Origin: Gracilibacillus kekensis
GTDB lineage: Bacteria > Bacillota > Bacilli > Bacillales > Amphibacillaceae
Length of the DNA: 64,000 nucleotides
Direction of reading: 5' to 3'
NCBI RefSeq assembly: GCF_900143085.1
Contig: NZ_FRCZ01000001.1
Location: 496,001-560,000 of the forward strand
A model generated the notes under the pieces. That model searched no databases and was not told the origin of the DNA. It saw only the letters and a list, made by a program, of their open reading frames with translations. The first letter of the stretch is position 1; each line of letters opens with the position of its first letter. Shown here one piece after another: positions 37,555 through 46,183 of the stretch. The translations under genes and the position numbers were made by a program.

Positions 37555-38487
37555 TTACTCACCTCCCTTGGTAATTTCCATAAAGATATCTTCTAAATTC
37601 GTTTGTTTTTGTGAAAGGGTAACGACCGGTATGCCATGTTCAATTGCTTGTTTCAGTAATGTCACTTGGTCATCCTCTGTTCCCTGATACGATAACTGTA
37701 AAAGTTGTGGATTTTCTTCATCATAATTAACTCCAACCACAAATGGATCCTCTTCAAAAAAGGTTACTGCCTGCTCTGCATCCCCTTTAACGGTTACTAG
37801 CAGGACTTTTTGTGCTTGTAACTGGTTTTCAATTTGACTAACATTGCCATAAGCAATCAATTGACCATGCTCAATCACACCCAGCTCATCACATAATTCC
37901 GATAACTCTGGAAGAATATGTGATGAAATAATGATCGTTTTATCCATCTTTTTTAACTCTTTTAATATTCCTCTCATCTCTACTCTGGCACGTGGATCAA
38001 GACCTGAGGCAGGTTCATCCAAAATTAAAACTTCTGGATCATGGATTAAGGCCCTTGCTAAACAAAGCCGCTGCTTCATCCCTCTAGATAACAGGTCCAC
38101 ATAGCTATCTATTTTTTCCGTTAAGTTAACGAGCTCCAACAGTTGTGGAATGATCGCCTTTCTCTCAGCACTTGGAATACCATAGCTCGAACCATAAAAA
38201 TCTAAATATTCATGTACTTTAAATTGATCATATACGCCAAAGAAGTCTGGTACATAACCAATCGATTTACGTACTTGTTTCGCGTCTTTTGCCACCTCAT
38301 AACCATTAATATAGGCTGTACCTTCACTAGGACTTAAGAGTGTCGCCAAAATCGAAAAAGTGGTCGATTTACCAGCACCATTTGGACCAACAAAGCCAAA
38401 AACCGTACCTTTGTCGATACTTAAATTCAGATTATCCAGTGCGGTAAATGAACCATAGCGTTTGGTTAAATTCTGGATTTCAATCAT
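37555..38487 (-). CDS. ABC transporter ATP-binding protein
   Basis: The 310-residue ATPase has Walker A GPNGAGKST, signature LSRGMKQRLCLA and Walker B VLILDEPASGLDP, typical of ABC-2/drug-export-type subunits (CcmA-like). It overlaps the upstream exported-protein gene by 4 bp (ATGA) and abuts the permease gene. It works in the cytosol, powering the permease. Confidence 0.92.
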   Translation of the reverse strand: MIEIQNLTKRYGSFTALDNLNLSIDKGTVFGFVGPNGAGKSTTFSILATLLSPSEGTAYINGYEVAKDAKQVRKSIGYVPDFFGVYDQFKVHEYLDFYGSSYGIPSAERKAIIPQLLELVNLTEKIDSYVDLLSRGMKQRLCLARALIHDPEVLILDEPASGLDPRARVEMRGILKELKKMDKTIIISSHILPELSELCDELGVIEHGQLIAYGNVSQIENQLQAQKVLLVTVKGDAEQAVTFFEEDPFVVGVNYDEENPQLLQLSYQGTEDDQVTLLKQAIEHGIPVVTLSQKQTNLEDIFMEITKGGE

Positions 38488-40871
38488 GGATTGATCACTC
38501 CTTCCAGTTCAATGATAGGCACTTCAATTGTTCCCTCTGAAGCCGCACTCACTTGTACTACCAATTGATTATTATTTAGATACTTTTCATCCGCATTTTC
38601 ACTGAACGTAGTAGTGGATGTATCAATAGTTTCAAAAGAATCATTTTGAGTATTTTTTAAAGAAAATGTTACTCCATTACGATTATTCTGCAAACGAATT
38701 GCTAATTCATCTATACGAAATGATCGTTCGCTTAACGTTGTTGGTATTTCATAGGTAAAAAGATAAGAGCCGGCACTTGCTTCAATAAAACGCTCACCAT
38801 AATCCATCCCATTATGATAAATTTGGCCACTTTCAACCGTCGCAGTAGGCATTTGTAATTCCGTTGACAAAGTACTTGTTTGATCATCCGGCAAATGAAT
38901 AGAGATTGGTTGCATTACTAAATGATGATTGGTTTGATTTGTTTCATCACCATTTACCGTTAATGGAACGAAAGATTGATCGGAAAAGCCAATTAACCTT
39001 GGCGTGTTGACATTACGATCCATTTCATTGCGAATGGCCGTCGATAATAGTTCCGACTTTACTTGTTCCTCACTCTGTTGACCGAATTGACCTGGCTGAC
39101 CAAACATGCTATAGGCCACCTGTTCAGTTGGTTGTTGGAAATAGTCTTTATTATTGGCGGCAAAACTTATTTCTTTGGACTCTCCAACCGCCATTTCACC
39201 AATTTCCTGGTACTTATTCCCACTTATTAAATAAACGTCCTGCAAATCATGGACAAAATTATTAGTAACTTTGCCAGAAATGGTATCATTTACGTACGAT
39301 AGCTCCGACTCAATTTTACCAAAGTCCTTTCCGGATTGTTCGAATGCTACACTACGAGGTGACCAAAATTCGACTTGTTGGAAATGGACATTCGATGCAT
39401 CCTCTTCCGTTTCCAAAACTGGCAGATCAAGATAGGATGGCTGTGGGCCATATATATCCGTATGAGGGATCGGGTTAAAAGCAGAATCCATCGCTATCGT
39501 GTAGGCGCCTGACCCTTTCGATAACATTGATATCACGCCTGTTCCACTCCCTTTTCCTTGTTCATCCAAGGAAATCACAGACATGACATTTGTTTTGATG
39601 GCACCACCGCGGTCCTTTGCCCCGACCGTATATAATCCGATACTTGACACTAAAGCAAACACAGGAATAATAACCCATGCCCATTCTCTCCGGTCCATCC
39701 GTTTAAGAACAATATAAAGGATCGGTATAACGATTAATAAATACGCGACAAATAAAAGCACCAGTGTTGACACTTTCAAGTTTGCCAATGCCGGGAACAT
39801 TCGGGTGAAATCAGATAACCGATCCACCGTCCGCATCCCATAATCATTGATGTAAGGGTTTTGGTTATTCGGATGCGTTGCAAATGATTGCCATAACGAA
39901 TTGTTTCCTTGCCAGTCCGCCAGTGCAGACATCCCTAAATCAAACGTAAACTGGATCACTGCCCCTTTACCAAATGTATTCTCTATAATTAATGGAATCT
40001 CTTTTTCATTATGTAAAACTGTCGCTTCTTCATCGAGTTCTCCCTTAAATAGCTCTATTTGCCCTGACTCAATAGATTCTTTTGAGAAATGATCCAACCC
40101 GTTAATCTGTTGAACTTCTTCTTCACCATTGATGGTTAGAGGTAATAGTTCTGCAAGTGATCCAAACTGTTGACTTAGACCTGGTTCACTACCTGTCACT
40201 AGTTTACCACCGAGCTGTATCCATTCGTTAATCGCCTGTTGCTTTTGCTCAGGTAATGCCGCAATCGAATAGTCATTCACCACCAGCAAATCAATCACAT
40301 CTAACCCTTGCGCTTCTGCTGGTAAGAGACTTTCATCTAAGTTGATCACTTCGGGTTCATTGCCAAAAAATGAGGTTAACTTCAAATAATTTAAACTATC
40401 TGGACGATCGGACAGAACTCCAATTACTAGTTTGTCCATTTGAATATATACAGGAAATAAATCGTCGATATTAGAATCAAGTCTGACCTCTTTCCCGTCT
40501 TGCCAATCCCCATCATACAAGTGAAATAACTTTTTCTTTTGATTAGAATTTGGTTGGTAATTTCTCATTTCCTGCATATCTTGTACAGAAAATGAAATCG
40601 TTTTGGTCGTCCCAGCAGCAATATCAATAGGTATCACCTTATTAACCACTGGAAGGGAAATAACTAAATCCCCATTAAAATCTTCCTTATTATTTGTAAT
40701 AGTTAATGTTACAGGATATCCCTGTCCCTCTTTTGCTTTTCCATCTAAGCCTGCATCCACTTGTATATCCAATCGATCCTTTTCATCTGCATACACGGGA
40801 TTGTCAAGACTAAAAAATAAACAAATGATAAATACCAATAAAATTCCGAAACTTACTATTTTTCTCTTCAT
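38484..40871 (-). CDS. Exported membrane protein heading the ABC/MoxR operon
   Basis: The 795-residue protein has a signal peptide (to about Ala28, NPVYADEK), an extracellular beta-rich region (about 30-370), and two membrane helices near 370-420 (STLVLLFVAYLLIVIPILYI, then VIIPVFALVSSIGLYTVG). A second extracellular beta region extends to the end. The first half contains a Rossmann-like segment (GLDVIDLLVVNDYSIAALPE). It resembles proteins fused or linked to ABC-2 systems in gliding/Bat-type operons, but I do not recognise a named family. GGGGGAGG precedes the ATG. It is the first gene of the eight-gene operon. Confidence 0.65.
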   Translation of the reverse strand: MKRKIVSFGILLVFIICLFFSLDNPVYADEKDRLDIQVDAGLDGKAKEGQGYPVTLTITNNKEDFNGDLVISLPVVNKVIPIDIAAGTTKTISFSVQDMQEMRNYQPNSNQKKKLFHLYDGDWQDGKEVRLDSNIDDLFPVYIQMDKLVIGVLSDRPDSLNYLKLTSFFGNEPEVINLDESLLPAEAQGLDVIDLLVVNDYSIAALPEQKQQAINEWIQLGGKLVTGSEPGLSQQFGSLAELLPLTINGEEEVQQINGLDHFSKESIESGQIELFKGELDEEATVLHNEKEIPLIIENTFGKGAVIQFTFDLGMSALADWQGNNSLWQSFATHPNNQNPYINDYGMRTVDRLSDFTRMFPALANLKVSTLVLLFVAYLLIVIPILYIVLKRMDRREWAWVIIPVFALVSSIGLYTVGAKDRGGAIKTNVMSVISLDEQGKGSGTGVISMLSKGSGAYTIAMDSAFNPIPHTDIYGPQPSYLDLPVLETEEDASNVHFQQVEFWSPRSVAFEQSGKDFGKIESELSYVNDTISGKVTNNFVHDLQDVYLISGNKYQEIGEMAVGESKEISFAANNKDYFQQPTEQVAYSMFGQPGQFGQQSEEQVKSELLSTAIRNEMDRNVNTPRLIGFSDQSFVPLTVNGDETNQTNHHLVMQPISIHLPDDQTSTLSTELQMPTATVESGQIYHNGMDYGERFIEASAGSYLFTYEIPTTLSERSFRIDELAIRLQNNRNGVTFSLKNTQNDSFETIDTSTTTFSENADEKYLNNNQLVVQVSAASEGTIEVPIIELEGVINP

Positions 40872-40973
40872 TTTCCTCCCCCTCTCTTAGTATATGACGT
40901 TTAAAATAGGTAGTTGGTTTCTTTTTTGGTAAATAAAGTGAGATTTTTGATAATGGAGTATATTTAACCTAGG

Positions 40974-41001
40974 TTTAGAGCTCGCTTTAATATGCTATAA
41001 T
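40974..41001 (+). promoter_or_regulatory. Possible promoter of the Lon-like protease gene
   Basis: TTTAGA (40974-40979) and TATAAT (40996-41001) have a 16-bp spacer, about 60 bp before the start codon. The -10 is perfect and the -35 is weak. Confidence 0.45.
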
Positions 41002-41062
41002 CAGATTATATTTAGTTATTTTTTGAAAACAAGGTGATGTTTGGAAAATTCAGAGAGGCGGA

Positions 41063-41962
41063 ATGATGTGTATGGAAATGCTGATGAATAAAAATCGAAA
41101 TGCTCCTTTTTGGTTTGTTTGTATTATATATTTTACCGAACTTTATTATTATTTATCTGGTATGATTGATACGTTTCTTTTTGTATTTTTATTGCTTGCA
41201 AACTTTATCGTTTTGTTGTTTTTTAATTCAAAAATATGGAAACTATCAGTATTAGAGCGTCCTTTTCTTATATCTTTAAGTTTAGCTTTATTTATTTTTG
41301 GATTTGATTTTCCTGTCCCTTTTCTAAATCCCTATCCGTATATAATAACCACTTATAATGAACCCGAACAAATAATAGAAGACACAGAGATTTATTCCTT
41401 GGGAGTTTCATATATAAATATTACCTATGTAAATGATAAACAGGAATTAATCCAGATTGTGGAAGCAGACCCTAAAAAGTACGAAGTTAGAAAAATTTCT
41501 AATAAAAATAAATATATAAATAAAAATACTAGAATTTTCAAAATGCTAGGAATACCTATCCAAAGTGAGTTTAATAAAATGTCAAAGGCTGTAACAGAAT
41601 ACTTAGACACCACTCCTCCTTCAATTAAGGAATATTTTAAAAGAGAAAAAATGTACGGTAATAGCTCAGGCCTATCCTTGATTCTCTCAGCCATGATCTC
41701 TCAAGGAGAAATTGAAAACAATATCCCTATTGCCGTAACTGGAGCAATCGATAAAGATGGAGAGGTTTATCCAATTGGTTCCCTCAAGGAAAAAATGCTG
41801 ATATCTGTTGATGCCGGATTCGAGCTTATGATGCTACCAACTGAAAATTTACAAGAAGCAAAGGAAATCCAAAAAGCTTATAATCTACCACTGGAAGTGA
41901 TAAATGTAGATAATGTTGCTGAAGCAAAAGAACTAATAAAGGAATTAAATAGTAAGTCGTGA
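41063..41962 (+). CDS. Membrane-anchored Lon-like (S16) serine protease
   Basis: The product is up to 299 residues. Two or three membrane helices (about 14-82) lead to an external segment and a C-terminal S16 domain. Ser201 in GNSSGLSL and Lys244 in SLKEKML are 43 residues apart, the same spacing as the catalytic Ser679-Lys722 dyad of E. coli Lon. There is no ATPase domain, unlike Lon, and no PDZ domain, unlike B. subtilis YlbL. It is divergent from the MoxR operon. Start choice between ATG 41063, 41066 and 41072 is open. Substrates are unknown. Confidence 0.75.
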   Translation: MMCMEMLMNKNRNAPFWFVCIIYFTELYYYLSGMIDTFLFVFLLLANFIVLLFFNSKIWKLSVLERPFLISLSLALFIFGFDFPVPFLNPYPYIITTYNEPEQIIEDTEIYSLGVSYINITYVNDKQELIQIVEADPKKYEVRKISNKNKYINKNTRIFKMLGIPIQSEFNKMSKAVTEYLDTTPPSIKEYFKREKMYGNSSGLSLILSAMISQGEIENNIPIAVTGAIDKDGEVYPIGSLKEKMLISVDAGFELMMLPTENLQEAKEIQKAYNLPLEVINVDNVAEAKELIKELNSKS

Positions 41963-42036
41963 AACGTTTTTACTTTTTCCACCGACTATTTGACAGAGGG
42001 AATTAATTCTTTACCCCAACATATATTTTAGAGCCG

Positions 42037-42073
42037 AAAAAACACCTGTTACCTAATAGGCAAGCAAGTGCTT
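42037..42073 (-). terminator. Terminator at the end of the toxin-immunity locus
   Basis: CACTTG/CAGGTG-type pairing (minus strand; 42043-42048 with 42065-42070, one G-U) is followed by six Ts. It resembles the hairpin at 47878-47913 after the first immunity gene. The preceding bases TTTACCCCAACATATA (42010-42025) recur at 44430, showing that cassette tails have been duplicated. Confidence 0.65.
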
Positions 42074-42103
42074 TTAGTTAAGTCAGCAACAAAATTTTAG
42101 ACA

Positions 42104-42646
42104 TTACTGAATTGGTCCCATAAATTCAGTAATAATAAGAATATGTTCCTTCAATTTTACTTTCTTTAAATTCTCAACTTTTTCTGAACCACCTAAACTT
42201 AGTAAAGGAGTGTACCCGAAACATTCGTCATATTCCGGTGTACCGTATTTACTACTAGCTTCAGGATAAGGTTCCCACATTAATTCTTCATTCATAAATT
42301 CATCATCATTTAAATCATCAAGAAAGAAATCAAATCCTGATGCAACAACATGAACTTGTCCTTTCCTAAAGTTTAATAAATTTACATATTTATTTTTCTC
42401 CCAAACTATAATATCACCCATTGCAGTGGTAAAAATAGGGATTGCCTGTTCGTACCTTATATAACATCTTTCCAAAATATCTAAATACTCTTCTGGATTT
42501 ATAACTTTTAAAAAGCCGTTTAATACTGTTCCAAAACCATACTTATCCCATACTTCTATCAGTTCAGCAGGAAGTTTTTCTTTATATCTTGACGTAATAC
42601 TTTCGTCAACTGTTTCATATTTATTAAAGTTCTCAAAGGTATCCAA
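42104..42646 (-). CDS. GAD-like/DUF1851 (Tdi1-type) immunity protein
   Basis: The 180-residue protein has an N-terminal GAD-like segment (LPAELIEVWDKYGFGTVLNG) and a C-terminal DUF1851-like half (FGYTPLLSLGGSEKVENLKK). This is the domain pair of Tdi1, the immunity protein for the Ntox15 DNase Tde1 in Agrobacterium. Here it lies 18 bp after an Ntox15-bearing toxin cassette, the same toxin-immunity pairing in a type VII setting. It starts at TTG 42646 after GGGAGGA, so it can be made even if the toxin gene is silent. Confidence 0.8.
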   Translation of the reverse strand: MDTFENFNKYETVDESITSRYKEKLPAELIEVWDKYGFGTVLNGFLKVINPEEYLDILERCYIRYEQAIPIFTTAMGDIIVWEKNKYVNLLNFRKGQVHVVASGFDFFLDDLNDDEFMNEELMWEPYPEASSKYGTPEYDECFGYTPLLSLGGSEKVENLKKVKLKEHILIITEFMGPIQ

Positions 42647-42664
42647 TTAATATCCTCCCTTTTG

Positions 42665-44356
42665 TTATTGGTTCAACTTTACATTTAAGTAAGTATTTTT
42701 AAGTTCTTCGGGTGACATATTCTCTGCCATTTTCCTAATTTGCTCATCAACAATATCAATTCTATATTTCCATTGAGATCCTAATGAGGAATTAACTCTT
42801 TTATCCCCAAAACCACCAATAACGCTTGCTCTGCCTCCGGCTATTTGATCTGGATTGTGAAGGGCAGCTTGAGTGTCCATCCAATTTGAAGCTTGCTTAG
42901 TAGCATCGGCTCTTGAAAATCCTTGCTTTCGTAATTCAGTAATTTTATCTTTAAGTGCTTCTTGTCTAGCCATTTTTTGGGCAGCATTTCCTTCAATTGC
43001 TCTACCTTCAGCAATATATCTTTCTCTATTTCTCAAATATTCGTCAACCGTTAATTCATTCATCCCTTTCTCTTGGTCTTTCAATTGTCTTGCAAACTCT
43101 TCGGAGTCATGTTTAACATTTCTTTTAAAATTAACTTCAATTTTTTTTATTCTAGGCACATCATCTAAATGCTTTGCATTACCCGTACTCTTACTCCCTT
43201 TCCCTAACCCTTCCAAACTCTCCGTGCCCCCACCACTTCGCTTCATAAACACCGGATAATTAATCCCCGTTATCGGCTCACTCACCACACGCACTTCAGG
43301 AATTAGATTCTTCATCCTTGTCATCGCATTATTGATGGTCCATGTCTTTGGTAGTTTTGGTAAGGTACCTGGCGGGTTTTCGGTTGGGAAAATATGGCGG
43401 ATGTTTTGGTTTGCCTGCATTCGGTCTACAGTGACGCTCGCTCCACCAATTCCAAGCATAAATAAGCTTTGTGTTAAGCTCTGGTTCCGTTTTTCTTCAC
43501 TCAATTCATTGCCGAACATATCTTTTCCGGTGATATATTCGCTGAAGCCGTTATAGCTGGCCAGTCCATATATGCCATACTCAGTTTGTTTTAGTATATC
43601 AAATGCCTTGGTATTTTGGTAGACATCCAGTGCATGATCGGTCACTTTTGCACCCTTTGATAATGTGTGGATCGTTTTACCACCTTTTATCGCTCTTCCT
43701 GCCCAACCGACGACAGGAATGAAGCCCGCAGCTGCCAAGCTTCCAGCGGTAATGCGTTCAGCGGTGGTTAATTTTTCACCGGTAACCGGGTCAATACCTG
43801 TTGATGCACGTTTGGCATCATAGTCCCCCGTTAATTCCCCTGTAAAGGTACAGACCGTATCCCATGTTTTTTCATACCATGGCCGATTCTCCATCTCCTC
43901 TATTTCCCTCTGGAGCTCGCGGTGTTCCTCTAATTCCTTTTGATAGTTTAAGTAGTCAGCCGTCATTTCTTTCGCCTGATTACGTGCCTCGTGGATTTCG
44001 CTTTGCTGATAGATAATTTCATTAAAATAAACAGGTGACACCTCGCCACCTTGGGAGGATGCTCGGAACATTTCTTGCATTAAACCGACGATGACTTGTT
44101 CATGGATGGAAGATTGCTGGTAATGTTCCAACAAGAGTTGATCCAATTCTTTTACTCTATTTCTAGTTTTCTTCCGTTTATTCTCAGCGTCTTCCATTCG
44201 TTCTTCAAAGTCATGAATGGAAAATACCTTTAACGAGACGAGGTCATTCACACGTGAAAAAATCGATTGCAAATCCTCTCGCTGGTGATCGACTATATCA
44301 AAGGCTCTTGCCACACCTTGAGCGAGATCTCTTTCCAGAAAAGGAACATCTACCAA
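42665..44356 (-). pseudogene. Truncated LXG toxin cassette with Ntox15 nuclease domain
   Basis: The frame of 563 codons matches residues about 94 to 480 of the intact LXG toxin (48424-50379), but the first 93 residues are missing. Homology breaks at the KTLVDVPFLE segment. A stop codon sits seven codons upstream, and only an unsupported TTG is available as start, so it is probably a silent cassette. The unique C-terminus is Ntox15-like (DEYLRNRERYIAEGRAIEG, AALHNPDQIAGG with the HxxD catalytic pattern, NSSLGSQWKYRI), a DNase toxin. The cognate GAD/DUF1851 immunity gene follows. Recombination with the intact toxin could swap this domain in. Confidence 0.8.
43195..44355 (-). repeat. Shared LXG/pretoxin segment, repeated three times in the locus
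   Basis: This segment is nearly identical to 48940-50108 (about 1.15 kb). Its last third, encoding TTAERITAGSLAAAGFIPVV through the GGGTESLEG linker, also occurs at 46610-47182. The repeats end exactly at the LEG linker before each unique toxin domain. They therefore provide homologous arms for exchange of toxin C-termini. Confidence 0.85.
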
Positions 44357-44469
44357 AGTTTTGCTGGTTGTAGAATTTTTGATTCATCTGTATAGACTTT
44401 ATTCTTTTTATTTATTTGATTAAGTGCAGTTTACCCCGACATATATATTAGAATCATATTTTAGAGACC

Positions 44470-44510
44470 AAAAAGGAAACCTTGAGAGGCTTTTTGCCAA
44501 TCAAGGTTTC
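44470..44510 (-). terminator. Terminator after the DUF4274 immunity gene
   Basis: GAAACCTTGA/TCAAGGTTTC (44476-44485 with 44501-44510) with five Ts on the minus strand. Just beyond it, 44430-44470 repeats the TTTACCCC/ACATATA block of 42010-42035. Confidence 0.7.
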
Positions 44511-44522
44511 AATTTAATTACA

Positions 44523-44978
44523 TTATATCTTCGGTATATCAATATCTTTGCCTGGTGACTTACTAATTAGAACGTCAGGAAGGTTTGGATCATTCTTTTT
44601 CAGCTTATACTTTTGTATTTTCGTTAATTCAGGATCAAAGGAAATGTCTTGTGATTTAAAATCTAAGCTTAGCAATTTATTATAAATTTTCGTCAAAAAA
44701 GCTTTCCATTCCACTAATGAAGAACTTAAAATTTCATCTGAACTCTCTAGCAAACGATAACCATCTGCATAATGAAACATTAGTAAACCTGTCCCTAAAT
44801 CACAAGCCTCATTTTCTAGAATAACTGTTGGTATATCAAATCCGCTATCCCAATTATAATTGGCGGCAAAGTAATGGAGTATTAGTGGATTATCTACATT
44901 TTTTAATTGATTGATTAAAATATCTTTACCTGTATTACAAAGCAAACTTGAAAAATAAATAATCTCTGAGTTAACCAT
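44523..44978 (-). CDS. DUF4274-type immunity protein
   Basis: The 151-residue protein has the DUF4274 pattern (NPLILHYFAANYNWDSGFDIP, then ACDLGTGLLMFHYADGY). DUF4274 proteins occur as immunity genes in polymorphic-toxin loci. No matching toxin domain is adjacent: upstream is another immunity gene and downstream is the Ntox15 cassette with its own immunity gene. It is therefore an orphan immunity gene. The ribosome site is weak (GGAGAG, 13 nt before ATG 44978). Confidence 0.72.
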   Translation of the reverse strand: MVNSEIIYFSSLLCNTGKDILINQLKNVDNPLILHYFAANYNWDSGFDIPTVILENEACDLGTGLLMFHYADGYRLLESSDEILSSSLVEWKAFLTKIYNKLLSLDFKSQDISFDPELTKIQKYKLKKNDPNLPDVLISKSPGKDIDIPKI

Positions 44979-45014
44979 AAACTAATTCAACTCTCCATAC
45001 CCTTCAGATTTTTC

Positions 45015-45317
45015 TTACTCATAATTTGTAGCAGCAATAAAATCAAAAGCACCTGTTGAACTAATTTTATTTTTATATTCAAATTTATACATTAAAATTA
45101 CTGCATTATATGATTTTTTTAGGTTTATACTCTTCTGTATTTTTGGGATGACAATTTCTTCATACGAACATCCATCTAATAATGTTGAAATATCACTATC
45201 CTTATAGACCGCTTTTTCAATAGTATCCTCATCATACGTTAAATCAACATACTCTCCGATTGAGTCCTCATCATTAATATTCCCTAACCAAATTGAAACC
45301 CATCCTTGCTTTTCCAT
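45015..45317 (-). CDS. Imm22-family immunity protein
   Basis: The 100-residue protein starts MEKQGWVSIWLGN and has EYVDLTYDEDT, the pattern of immunity protein 22 (PF14112). It lies 36 bp before the DUF4274 gene in the same direction. No cognate toxin is present, so it probably protects against toxins from other strains or is left over from a lost cassette. Start ATG 45317 follows GGGTGG. Confidence 0.7.
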   Translation of the reverse strand: MEKQGWVSIWLGNINDEDSIGEYVDLTYDEDTIEKAVYKDSDISTLLDGCSYEEIVIPKIQKSINLKKSYNAVILMYKFEYKNKISSTGAFDFIAATNYE

Positions 45318-45571
45318 TGTATTCCACCCACTTTAAAACTCCATCCTATCAAGGTCTCTGCAATTAGGATATTGGAATATTTGTGCTGAAGAGATTTAAA
45401 ACAAACATATTAATCAATCGAAACGGTGATCATGCAGGATTAGACTCTACTAAAGCATATAATGAATGGTTAACAATATATAGATACTTCTTGCAACTAC
45501 AAATATATATTTTCATATAATGACAATTGGGTGATCAGTTAGTTTTTTTAAAAGTTATAGTAAATCAACTA
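45318..45571. other. Non-coding gap within the immunity array
   Basis: No intact gene. On the plus strand 45370-45520 there is an open stretch of about 40 codons including NRNGDHAGLDSTKAYNEW, which reads like a protein fragment; its origin is unknown. The rest shows nothing I can support. Confidence 0.35.
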
Positions 45572-45690
45572 TTATTTACGCTCTAAGTATTCAGCCTCCC
45601 ATTTATCTTGTTTCTCGATAGGGCTGTTTTTTTGTTATAGTTTCAAAAATATATTTAGTTGCGTTTTGCTCCTTTGTATATCCTACATTA
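45572..45690 (-). pseudogene. Remnant of a toxin or accessory gene C-terminus
   Basis: Directly after the SUKH gene the minus strand reads NVGYTKEQNATKYIFETITKK and then, after a one-base shift in a run of seven As, SPIEKQDKWEAEYLERK and a stop at 45572. The joined reading is coherent, so it is probably a decayed 3-prime gene end left by recombination. Its family is unknown. Confidence 0.45.
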
Positions 45691-45718
45691 AAAAAATTAA
45701 TTATAATGATATTAAGTT

Positions 45719-46165
45719 TTACAATTCAGGATTCCTTAAATCATTAATAAACTCCATAAAACTATCAGCTATTTTATAAGTATTTTCTTCTTCATTAGAT
45801 TGTGGAAAATAGAAAGCGTGATCCCAATAGTAAATACCATCGTTTTCCGCATCTGTAATAAGTACAATTAATCCTGAACCCGGATCATCTCCTATTATTA
45901 AACTGTTTGGTAGCATATCTTCCTCAAATTCTTCATAACATTCAATTAAGTTAAAAGTGCTTTTTACACCTATACCATACAGGACATCTAATGGTACTTC
46001 TTGATTTAATTCTTTCACAAAAAACTTACTATATCTATTTTTCGGAGTTCCACCATTAAATTCATTTAAAAATTTCTTATAATCTTCAGGTAGTAAAAAA
46101 CCTAGATACTCTTCCAATTCTTTAATTGATTCATTCGTCGCTTTACCAAAAGCATTTATATTCAT
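45719..46165 (-). CDS. SMI1/KNR4 (SUKH) immunity protein
   Basis: The 148-residue protein has the SUKH-1 motifs (IKELEEYLGFLLPEDYKKFL, FNGG, IGDDPGSGLIVL, GIYYWDH). SUKH proteins are the commonest immunity proteins for nuclease toxins, including HNH/WHH toxins. It follows the chimeric WHH toxin gene by 18 bp, so it is its probable partner. Start ATG 46165 after GGAAGGAGAG. Confidence 0.85.
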   Translation of the reverse strand: MNINAFGKATNESIKELEEYLGFLLPEDYKKFLNEFNGGTPKNRYSKFFVKELNQEVPLDVLYGIGVKSTFNLIECYEEFEEDMLPNSLIIGDDPGSGLIVLITDAENDGIYYWDHAFYFPQSNEEENTYKIADSFMEFINDLRNPEL

Positions 46166-46183
46166 TTATTTCTCTCCTTCCTA

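Noticed and set aside
41425-41694. Leftward frame inside the Lon-like protease gene
   Set aside because: It is an antisense shadow with no ribosome site, and the sense frame has catalytic motifs.
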